NCBI RefSeq assembly: GCF_000003815.2
Contig: NC_049980.1
Coordinates: forward strand, 32,360,044 to 32,424,043
Direction: 5' to 3'
Origin: Branchiostoma floridae
Taxonomy: Eukaryota; Chordata; Leptocardii; Amphioxiformes; Branchiostomatidae
Length of the DNA: 64,000 nt
Under the pieces are notes generated by a model, which was given only the letters and a program-made list of their open reading frames with translations, did not search any database and was not told the DNA's origin. The number at the start of each line of letters is the position of its first letter. Within the stretch, counting starts at the first letter, position 1. Both the position numbers and the translations under genes were made by a program. Below are positions 27,809 to 37,900 of the stretch, piece by piece.

Positions 27809-30122
27809 ATGTTCAAAGTAGTCCCGAGGCTTGTAACTGTTCTCGCCATTGTAGTTGGGTGTGTAGGTTTAGACTCGGCATGTTTTCCTGGGTGCACGTA
27901 CACAAATCAGTGGACAGATTGCGTCCCTTTCCGCAGGTCACACGGTTTGGGTTTGCGTTCGCGAGGCACTTGTATGTTATGCACCGCGCAGCTACAGCAA
28001 CAACCTGCGCGTTTTGTGCAGAACTCCTCCCAGACAAATTCACTGTGCCTTCCCGATGTACAAGATGTGGCGGTTAGGGGGTTCAAATTCGGGGTACTCT
28101 CCATTCAGAAACTACGCCCTCCTCAGAAGTCTTCAGTAAATATCGATACTCTTGCTTTGGTGGAATGTGGAATCACAGATTTAGAGCAGGGCACTTTGGA
28201 CGCCTTTCCTTACTTGAGCTCCTTGCAGCTTAATTCCAACAACTTGACTCACGTCAAGCGAGCCTGGTTCGACGGTTTGAAATCTACGGAGTTGATGCAT
28301 ACCCTGTCATTGTCCCACAATAACATAAGTATCATGGATCCAAAATGCTTCCAGAACCTTACTGCCCTAAACGTGTTGCTACTTGACAATAACGCATTAC
28401 AAAGCATCAACTCATCTTGGTTTCACAATCTGAAATGGTTAGGCCAGCTGTCTCTGAGAGCAAATTCAATCAAAATCATTCATCCTCAGGCATTCAAGCC
28501 ACTGACAAGGCTTCGCAGGCTAGATTTGAGCCGCAATGCGTTGACGTGTCTGTCATGGGAGACTTTGGACGGGCTACACAAACTAAGAGAGCTGGCAATG
28601 GGTGGGAATAGATTGCTTGCTCTCGATGATTCTGCACCTTCGCTAATGAACTGGCGTTAATGATTATGGCTACACTGTCTACACCGGTCAGACCTTTGCA
28701 GTTAGGGTTAACCAAGCGCTTTTCTGTATCACCAAAGGTCCTAAACTACAGCAATATCACGTCCGCATACACCATAACAGCACCTCACACCTACCTCAGC
28801 CGGATGTGGATCATTTCAATCGATGTAGAGCATTCAAATGGGAGTTTCACACAACAAACCAGATAAAGTATGATCTACCATTTGTAGCCATGTCAGTCAA
28901 CACAGAATCAGACAAACACGTTTCAAACATCAGCCACTCGTGCACACATGCCTGGGAAGCTGTCGGGGGTGTGAAGGTAGCCCTGGGGGGAGACACTACT
29001 CTGCAGATTGTTCCCATGGGTGTAGACAAGTCCCACCAACCCAAAATCATTGCTGTAGTTGTGTCAGGTATCCTGGCTAATAAAAACATGTCGTCTGCTG
29101 ATGGCCACAGCAGAAATGTCAGCACCTTGGGTCATGAAGAAATGCTGAATGTGACGTGTCATGTCGACACCGTCCGGGGGGAGACATACCGACATGTCTT
29201 CACCACGCCCGTGTCCAGCACTCCTGATGGAACTGTCTGTGCAGAAAAGAGGACCAAGATGGCCACGGAAACACCCATCACCATGACAACCAAGGTCCCC
29301 CTGAATCAGACGATCCCTACCACAAATGAAACCGTCACTGTGCCGCCAGTAAAGGAGGGGCACTCGTGCTCTGTATGGACCATCACAGTGATTGCTGTAG
29401 TAGTTGTAGTAGGGGTTGAGCATGTAGCGCTGTTAGTGGCATGTATCGTTAGAAAGAAGCGTCGTTCCCGGCCGGGCAGCCCACCTGCGCCGGCTGTCGT
29501 CTCCCTGAATCGCTGGTTGCTAGGCGGGGCAGGCGGCGTTGCCGTCTCGGGCGCTTCAGCGGACTCGGCCACACAGACCACCGCAGGCCATGAGCATCCG
29601 TACAGCGAAATTCCCGACGACTTCTACAACCCTTGTTACAACTACTACAACGCAGGGCCGGGGGTGCAACCTCCTTACTCGGAGATCCCAGATGAGTACT
29701 ACACACAGTACTACAACACACGGCCTTGGGTAGAACATCCCTACTGGGAAATTCCCGACGAGTACTACAACAACGAGAACAGACGGCGCCTCTCATACCC
29801 TCTGACTCTCCGGGTGCCCGGTCAAGGCGACGGGGATGACGCTGTGCCTTTCTACGCCGCTGTAGCTGAGGTGGTCCTTCCTCCATCAACCCGGCTGGGC
29901 GGCAAACATCCATCCTACAGCACGGTCCCTCGTACCAGATCAATCCCACAGATACACGCACGGCAGAGGAGGGCACACATTAGATCGTACGGCGCGCCTG
30001 TAGCGGGTAGGTACAGGGTCAGAGATATGGCCGCCATTGGTAGATATGTCCGAGCACGGGGAGCCCGCATGTCCAGAGCTTGCCTGTATAACAACCCCTC
30101 TGCTAACCGTAACATACATTAG
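27809..30122 (+). CDS. LRR transmembrane receptor, one frameshift
   Basis: The start is ATG 27809 (MFKVVPRLVTVLAIVVGCVG, a signal peptide). A cysteine-rich cap (ACFPGCTYTNQWTDC) follows, then about six leucine-rich repeats (for example LSLSHNNISIMDPKCFQNL and LDLSRNALTCLSWETLDGL). At about 28645 the frame shifts by one base. The new frame is open from 28653 to 30122 and reads NDYGYTVYTGQTFAVRV onward. It has an extracellular region with N-glycosylation sites, a Thr-rich stalk, a membrane span near 29374-29448 (VIAVVVVVGV...LLVACIV) followed by RKKRRSR, and a cytoplasmic tail. The tail carries three repeats of the type PYSEIPDEYY (about 29596, 29670, 29740). Y-x-E-I resembles the Src-family SH2 ligand pYEEI. 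Single-exon coding is usual for many LRR receptors. Inferred role: surface adhesion or immune-type receptor. The frameshift may be a sequence error, an allele or early pseudogenisation. Confidence 0.8.
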
Positions 30123-30748
30123 CAAACAGGCAGCAGACAAAGGTACCAGGCTGCACACTAGCGCAAACCCTCAAGGACACGCCCAAACACGGCATATCCA
30201 CAGGTCACAAGTCCCGGAATCCCAGATCTAAAGGCGACGTCTTGGTAGAGTATGATGAGGACAACACAGACCACATTCACATGTCAAAAACCTGTAGCTT
30301 GGGGGTATCTAAGCCGGTGAAAAAAAGGGCAAATCATCGCCGACAGAGTATCTAGGGAGTGTACGTTATTGAGCAAGCAAGCAATCTGTTCCAGAGAAAG
30401 TTACATTCAATGTCTTCCACCCACAAAAATGCAGTTTGAGACACTTTTAACAGCCACTCAGTGCATGCAGTTTGTTACATCTTTGAACACCCAGATTTCA
30501 TTTTCCCAGCACTTGAATCTGAACAGGCCCGAAATGTGCCCCTGTGTCAAATCATAGTTTACTCGGGATGTCCCTAAAGTTCTCAGGCCCCATGTCTTTA
30601 ATTTAATTCTAAATGCCCGCATCTCTTGTGCCAAAAAGTTAAATGCACCCCACCTGGACTAAGGGAAGGCATCAGTGCGCTCACTTTTAGCTGGCAAAAC
30701 GCGGCGCAATACATGCAAAAAGTACACATAGACAAACACACACAGTCG
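30123..30748. other. 3' flank of the LRR gene
   Basis: No gene is recognised. It probably includes the 3' UTR of the LRR gene, but I see no confident AATAAA. Short open frames are unremarkable. Confidence 0.4.
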
Positions 30749-30863
30749 CTTCTCTCTCTCTCCCTCTCTCCCTTTCTCTCTCTCTCTCTGTGTCCTATGT
30801 CTCCCTCTCTCTTTCTCCCACTTTAATACTCATTTATTTTCCCTCTCTCTTACACACACACAC

Positions 30864-30903
<40 letters not shown>

Positions 30904-31064
30904 ATATTCATTTACTCTCTCTTACACACACGCACACACACACACACACTCATTTACTCTCTCTCTCTCTCTTACACACACACACACATACACTAGCTCA
31001 TTTACTCTCTCTCTCTCCCTCTCTCTCTCTCTCTTACACACACTCATTTACTCTTTCTCTCTCT

Positions 31065-31106
<42 letters not shown>

Positions 31107-31165
31107 ACACACTCATTTACTCTCCCTCTCTCCCTCTCTCTCCCTCTCTCTCCCTCTCTCTTACA
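30749..31165. repeat. (TC)n/(CA)n microsatellite with higher-order units
   Basis: Blocks of CTCT and CACA alternate with a recurring 'actcatttactctctctc' spacer about six times. This forms a larger tandem structure of roughly 50-80 bp units. Confidence 0.95.
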
Positions 31166-31195
31166 CGCACCTACAATACTCACCTGTCATAGAGC

Positions 31196-31815
31196 TTGAC
31201 CTACAAGTTTTTTTTTTTTTTCAAATCATTACTGGCTTGTGGCTCGTGTCGAATTGTACCGCGCATTTTGCTCCGTGGCTGTGATAAAAGTTTAGAAACC
31301 CAATGCTTCTTAATCTTGCGCCCAGGAAAATTGCCGAGATTGGTAGTTGTATTTTTGATGAAGAAATTGTCTTCTTGTGACTGTAAGTTTGAAGATGTTT
31401 TAGTAGAGAGTAGCTTCAGTCAGCAGTTTGAACGTAATGTTCAGGTTGTGATGTTAAACACATTAGAATTGTGAGTTGCGGATCAGGAAAAAAACTTCAA
31501 GAAGAACGATGTAACCCTTCCTCCACTCAGAGCTGTCTTTCAAAAATGTGTATGTAGATGAAAAAGTCTTTTACTATGTATATTTACTTGCTTAAATTGT
31601 AAGAAAAAATCTTATGTAAGATGTCTGCCAAAAGTCTCTTTTCAAAACCAAGGCCGCAGTGGCGCATGGTAAAAGGTAAACTGGCACCCAGTCTACCGTG
31701 GGTTGGGCAGGCTCTCTTCGGGGCTGTGTGGGCTCCCCGCCGCCCTTGTCAACTATGGCGCGCGGTAGTAGTTTCACGTACGCGTTTGAGGTTGATTAGC
31801 GCACCAAACAGCGTT
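31196..31815. other. No recognised gene before the second gap
   Basis: A 92-codon + strand frame (31196-31474) has no recognisable domain and starts in a T-tract. 31640-31815 belongs to the repeat that flanks the gap. I see nothing else. Confidence 0.35.
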
Positions 31816-32000
31816 NNNNNNNNNNNNNNNNNNNNNNNNNNNNNNNNNNNNNNNNNNNNNNNNNNNNNNNNNNNNNNNNNNNNNNNNNNNNNNNNNNNNN
31901 NNNNNNNNNNNNNNNAGCCCACACAGCCCCGAAGGGAGCCCACCCAATCCACGATACTAACTAGATACCAGGTTAGGTAAAAGGGTCTTTCCAGATTCAA
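31650..32000. repeat. Inverted repeat interrupted by a 100-N gap
   Basis: 'ggggctgtgtgggctcc' before the gap is mirrored by 'agcccacacagccccgaag' after it, with further mirrored phrases ('gtgggttgggcaggctc'). The gap at 31816-31915 is exactly 100 N, a placeholder. Assembly probably failed in the loop of a long foldback element. Confidence 0.75.
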
Positions 32001-32352
32001 CCTTGGGAGGGACGCTAGCACACATGATAATTGAATATCAAAATAGCTAGTAATTCAGATATTCAGTGCACCAATCATAACCAGCAATGGATAATCCCCG
32101 CCTACCAACAATGGAACATCCCCTTCTTCCAATGAAAAATACATTCCTCATGTGCTATACAGGACTATACAGGGCCGCAAGTTAATGTTTTACAAATATT
32201 GATACCTGTCAGGCAGTTTTAGACAAAAAATGCAGAGCCGTTTTCTTTACTTTCCACCAAATATCTGAAATGACTTGAAATAAACCATTTATGAGACTCA
32301 GAATATCAGTACAAATGTATTACATAGTTCGATCTTCAAGGTTGTGTGAAAG

Positions 32353-32466
32353 ATGACGTTAGAAATGAAAACAACTGAAATCGTTGTGAAACCAGTTGAC
32401 AGACTGACTGGAGACGACTTGCTTGTAGCTGGACTACTGAGCATGGGAGATGTAAACCGATGGTAG
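32353..32466 (+). CDS. Short 37-residue open frame before AATAAA
   Basis: ATG to TAG encodes a composition-normal, unrecognised peptide (it contains TEIVVKPVDRLTGDDLLVAG). AATAAA follows 7 nt after the stop (32473-32478). It could be a terminal exon, a retrotransposon 3' end or chance. A stop codon (TGA) lies directly upstream in frame, so an upstream exon would have to splice in very close to the ATG. Confidence 0.15.
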   Translation: MTLEMKTTEIVVKPVDRLTGDDLLVAGLLSMGDVNRW

Positions 32467-32479
32467 GAAATCAATAAAC

Positions 32480-33576
32480 TTTGAACCGGAAAGTCTGGCT
32501 GCGTGTTTTAATTATGTATGTGTGTATGTGGATGATTGTCATGAATGCTAACGAATATTACCATATAGCTTAAAATCTTTTGACTATATTATGTGGATGA
32601 TATCCTCGCGCACATCATTCTTCATCCGTTTCAAAAAACGTTTTGACCACACCGCTTCAAACTGAGTTACTATATGTTGTAAATTACAAATATATGTATA
32701 TATCAAATAATGCCAAATTACGCGAAGTCAAGGAAAAAGAAGTGAAAGGACAAATAGAAAATCTATTGTTCTGTATTCGTTACCCTGTGTCTCTAGTCAT
32801 TATTCAGCCTTCCTGACCGTTTAGATATTGCAATAAAGGCCAGTTATTTTACAAACCTTTTTTATTTGACACTCGCATCCTAGTTTGGAAGGCCAAGAGG
32901 ATGTCATCCATATAATCAAATCAATTTGGCCCTAGGAGGGTTCTTTAGCAGGACATGTAGTAATTATTTACCAGAGGTTGATCAAGAAACATCAAACTTT
33001 TTTTATCATAGAATTCCAAATCAGACACATACACCTATATGAGAAGAGAGAAAAAGCAATACAATGGAATGACCCCAGTAATGTCCATACCTTTATCATA
33101 ACTCCTTACTTCTATTACGAAGCAATGAAGAGTTACATTTTCTTTCTGAGGCTGAAAACAACCCACAACCCAAAATCACAGCAACGATTGACACAAATCA
33201 TCACGAAAAAGGTGGCAAAGTAGTCTAATGGTTCGGGTTCGATTCCGTAGGAGGCCCCAATCAAATGCTGCGCCCGCCGTTCATGATATAAATTTAGATT
33301 TGAATATTCAAAACTTCCTCCCGACTCAGCAATGCTCCTAGTGACTAGTTGAGGAACTGCACATTGATGGTTGTGCAGCAAAATGATCAAAAATCCTCCT
33401 TTTCCTTGAAAATTCTAGCGCAATTTGGAGACTTTCTAAGTCAGAAGGAACATTTAGGGTCTAAGCTCCACCATGTTGGTAAAAATCCGTTCAGTTCAGC
33501 AGCTAAGTTGGCGTCAGATTTATTGGGGGTCTGATCAAGGGTCAAACAACAAGCTTTCTTTGAATATATATAAAGG
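32480..33576. other. Intergenic, mostly unrecognised
   Basis: AT-rich sequence. At 33211-33270 there is a short tRNA-like phrase ('gtagtctaatggttcgggttcgattcc'), probably a SINE scrap. At 32884-32920 and 32540-32610 there are fragments resembling the 'atggatgatatcctc' repeat. No coding signature. Confidence 0.35.
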
Positions 33577-33785
33577 AGTACTCTTCAAGCAGAGGTTAGG
33601 CTCCGGCTGTTTTTTGCCGTTTCTTAGGCGTTTTTAACGGGCTTTCTATTTTGTACCATTTCTTTAGGTCTTTTTACTTACCAGGCTGCGAGACATAAAG
33701 AAAACGGTACAAAATAGAAAGCCCGTTAAAAACGCCTAAAAACGGCAAATGATAGTCGGAGCCAAACCTCTGCTTGGAGAATGAT
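33577..33785. mobile_element. Long-armed foldback element
   Basis: Left arm 'actcttcaagcagaggttagg' through CTATTTTGTACC, right arm 'ggtacaaaatagaaagcccg' through 'cctctgcttggagaa'. The arms of about 75-85 bp are nearly complementary, leaving a short loop near 33665-33690. It would form a stable hairpin if transcribed. Confidence 0.85.
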
Positions 33786-33880
33786 AAAGTAGGCCCATAT
33801 GCTTGTGACTTTCTGGTGGAGAAGAGTTTTCAAGACTGAGACAAGGGCTAGTAACTTTTGATTTCGGTGTATTTTAACTA

Positions 33881-34083
33881 GTCTCCAAGCAGACCTTAAG
33901 GTGCCTTAGAGATACTAGTAGTATAGAAGCTGACCAAGGAGTAAAGCCGGCACCGGTGCCCGCCTGACTCCCTTTGGCCGGCTATACTCCTTGGCCAGCT
34001 TTGATACTAGCTCTAACTCTAAGGCACCGTAGGGTCTGCTTGGTCTCTAACTCTAAGGCACCGTAGGGTCTGCTTGGAGACTA
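33881..34083. mobile_element. Foldback MITE with duplicated right end
   Basis: Termini CTCCAAGCAGACC and GGTCTGCTTGGAGA, with inner arms ATAGAAGCTGACCAAGGAG and complement. The right-end phrase 'taactctaaggcaccgtagg' is present twice in tandem (about 34014-34083), showing an end-duplication event. Confidence 0.75.
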
Positions 34084-34869
34084 CATTTTAACAAGCTTTC
34101 CGATGGACAGGTCTCCTCAACTGCGGTGTCAACCGCTTTAGCACACGTTGCCTCATGACTACCACTCCCTCAACGTTATCCGTGGGATAACCTATAACGT
34201 TATCTGTTGTTTTAAGTCAAAATCGGGGCATTTTAGAGATATCAGGTCAACTGACGGTGGCTTTAAACTACAGCATCTTAAAACTATCGCAGTTTGGAAC
34301 GACTGTTCATCGACTTTATATCCCTGAATACCCCATTTAAGAAAATCCTAAGACAAAATACACTGACACACATAGTTATAGCGTTGTTTGTTTATTTGTT
34401 TATTCTACTTGATACATCATTACCTACTTCCCAACAATTGGTAATGCTACAAGTGTAACCGTATAGAAAATGGCCATTAAAAGTTGTTAGATGTAAAAAA
34501 AAAACGCTGCCTTATTGCAAATGTTCCCATACTTTTCTCAAAGTTCATGTATGGAATATCGGGGACACTTCTCCCCATAACGATTCACCGTCCCTGGTGT
34601 CTTATGGACATAAATTCAGCATTTCAAAAGGAGAAATACACAGATCTGTAACTATTTCCTATTTGATGAAATATTTCGCCAAATAGTTGACCCAAAAAAT
34701 CAGTTAATACGCTTAAATTCACCCCCTCCCCGCCATTGTCATCCGGACCCAATTGAACCGGACACCACTTTTGCACGTTCATTAGTCCGTCATTTACTGA
34801 GATAAACCGTTTCCCGCCTCTTGTCCGTGATCTCGTTCCCTGAGCCTTCTCCTCTCTCGTTCCCCAGTT
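34084..34869 (-). other. Probable ALDH 3' UTR and flank
   Basis: Downstream of the ALDH stop codon on the minus strand. AATAAA hexamers (complement TTTATT) lie at 34391-34396 and 34399-34404, about 470 nt after the stop, and are good polyadenylation candidates. No other gene is seen. Confidence 0.45.
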
Positions 34870-34902
34870 CAGGAGGTCTTCTGGGGCAACTTGATGGTAA
34901 CC
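34870..34902 (-). CDS. aldh1a: ALDH exon 13 (terminal)
   Basis: After a C-rich acceptor ('ccctccctccccccag'), ten codons encode [10 protein letters not shown] and then TGA (34870-34872). This matches the conserved ALDH1/2 C-terminus that forms part of the tetramer interface. Confidence 0.93.
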
Positions 34903-37900
34903 TGGGGGGAGGGAGGGGGTGTTAGAATAGTTGATTTTATCACAAGACAACTGAAGACGTTACACTACAGTATCTATTATATTTTTAACAAACATTTAAT
35001 TGTGCAGTATAGCTGTAACCATAGACCGATCCAAAATTTTCATATATATTTCAGAATAGTTAATCTACAACAAGACCCTTGCCTCTTCCTTCATGACCTC
35101 AATGAAAAGCGGCCTGCATTCCGATTTCATGAATAAACAAAGGTTCAACTTTCAAGTAAACAAACAAACAAACAAACAAACAGTGCGCCCCGTACCGTCT
35201 TGACTTCTGTGTACTGCTCCAGCCCGTACTCGCCCAGCTCCCTGCCCAGCCCGGACGCCTTGAACCCGCCGAACGGCGCCTGTGGGTAGATTCTGTTGTA
35301 GCAGTTCACCCTGCAGCACAGAAACAGAAGTCTTATTGAGACGGCAAAAGTACAGGTACTTTCGTAAACTCTTCTTCGACTTTGACTTCATTCAAATTGC
35401 AACAGGTACAAGACGATGTGGACGCTAGGCTGCTAAGTAGCTGATATTACGACCGAAAGTACAAAAATGAAAAATGTCTTCTGCAACAAAAGACACAGAA
35501 GGATAGACACAATTAGACGAGAACTGCAATTACAACTCGGATCCATCCACAACTTCTTCATGATAACACACTTACAGAACCCCTCCCCCCCAAAAAAAAC
35601 AGCACCGGAAATACTGTTAACAATTTTTTGACGAAGGTAACAAAAACGTTCACGTTAGCCACTCACCAGACTGTGCCGGCCTGTAAGCTGTTGGACATCG
35701 TCATGGCGGTGTCCAGGTTCTTCGTGTACACGGCCGCCACCAGGCCGTACGTCGTGTCGTTGGCCCTCCTGATGACGTCATCGATGTCCTTGAACTTCAT
35801 GATGCTCATGACCGGTCCAAAGATCTGGGTGTAAAAGAACGTATCATATTACAACAGTGTGCGACAGTTTGTTAAGCTGACTTTACAATTCAAAACAAAT
35901 AGAAAGTCCCCCCAAAAAAACGCATCAAAAACGTCAAAAAACAGACGGAGGCTAACCTCTGCTTGGAGAGTAATTGATATAAACTGCTTTCTCTACATAC
36001 CACTCAGCACTCATGAAAAAGTGTACGAACACACGTCACTACCAGTGAACTAACCCACTGCTGTAGTGGTGTGTGTGGCCCGAGGGCTATGGAAATGGAG
36101 ATGGACACCGCCCCTATACACCAAAAGTTGTGGAGAGGATTTTAATATGACTTAAGTACCTCTTCCTTCGCTATGGTCATGTTGTCGTTGTGGAAAGAAT
36201 TTTAACTAACTAGTTTGGATGTGATGTAAGTACCTCTTCCTTCGCTATGGTCATGTTGTCGTTGACGTCCGTGAAGACGGTGGGCTGGATGAAGTAGCCC
36301 TTCTCCCCCGCCGCCTCCCCGCCGCACTCCAGCTTCGCGCCCTCCTTCTTCCCGCTCTCGATCATCGACAGGATCTTCTTGTACTGGTCCAGGTCCACCT
36401 GCAGACGCCGTAAAGGTCCGTTATGTACTGGTAACTATCAAATGGTTTATTGGTTCATTGTTGATAAAAACAAGAGACTTGCAGCCATCGGTTGAATTAC
36501 GCCTTGTTGTGCAAACACCACTGCGTTAAAGTAAGTTCAACGTAAGGCATTGCCATTAGAATCACCATACATCGTTACATGCATCTTATTTGTTGTGGTC
36601 CTCAATTTGCTTCTACTTTTTAACAGAGTTATCACGTATGGTATGCACTTCAGAACGAGAATTGGACAACTCGGCCCAATAGCACAACAGAGCATTGCAA
36701 AGAAATTATCAGTGCACAAAATGGTTTCCTATTGTGCATGCTTTCTTAATCCAACGATAGTACTGTTGAAAACATGGTTTTACAATATTTTGTGGCCCTA
36801 ACGTTAACTGTACAAAAAAACGTTTTTAACAAACGTTTTTAAGGAAAGATAGAGTTAACGCCACCGTGTCAGTGACCGTATGTCGCATTCGTCTCGGAAA
36901 TACTGACTGCCAAAAAGCAGTTACTCAAGCAACTAGGTATGATTTTGGAAAAGGCCAGAGAAGAACGACTTTCCTATTTATTATAAGATAATTAACGGGA
37001 ATTGAAAATTTGGGTAAGTCAGATTTTTTTTGTTGAATTAGAAAATTACTGTTCAACCTTGCTTTTGAATGATGATGATCTACCGACACAGATGAGCTTT
37101 CAGGCAAACAAAAACAAACAGTAGACTACCTGTGGTCCATTCTCGTTTCTCGGATCGAAGGGATCTCCGACGGTGCGGCTCTTGGCGCGCTCCACGCTTT
37201 TCCTGACGAACTCGTCATAGATGTCCTCGTGCACGTACGTGCGAGACCCGGCAGTGCACATCTGGCCCATGTTGAAGAACAGCGCCTGGTGGGCCTCCTC
37301 TACTGCGAAGTCCACTGCGGAGGAAACGGTGCCGATACAAATACATATAAAAATTGTTCAATAAACTCCTTTAGACGTAAGATGCCATTTTTGCACAGTA
37401 AATACAAGTTGCGTAAACCCGGATTCGAACGCTGAACATTTCATCATCATTAACATCATCATCATCATCATCACGGGCGAGATGCCCTGACAGAAACTTT
37501 AGCAGTCGCTAAATTATTCACGAAAGCAGCATACTTCCCATAATCCAACAAAAACGGCATAAAACGCGCAATGAAATGACGATGTTCAGTAGGCAACTAC
37601 TCAAGTGACACCTTAAAATGATAACACAATCGACGTAATGCATTGGCGTGTACTCACAGTCTGCATCGGGAAACACGATGGTGGGACTCTTCCCGCCCAG
37701 CTCCAGGGACACCCGCTTCAGGTTACTCTTCCCCGCCGCCTGCTGGATAATCTTACCGACCTACGGGTGGGGGTGGGCGCAGAGTCAGCTGTGAGATTTA
37801 TACAATCAAAACCTGCCCACGCCAGTCAGTATACAGCAGCCCGCGGCCACTGTCCTTGGTGCTGAATACTCAACACACGGAAGACGGTAACTCGCTCAAG

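Noticed and set aside
29449-29976. 175-codon minus-strand frame
   Set aside because: Antisense shadow of the LRR receptor tail; no domain and no start context.
31196-31474. 92-codon + strand frame
   Set aside because: No recognisable domain, begins next to a T-tract, no splice or promoter support.
34624-34950. 108-codon minus-strand frame across the ALDH 3' end
   Set aside because: It reads exon 13 in the wrong phase and runs into the 3' UTR and intron; the phase-consistent terminal exon is much shorter.
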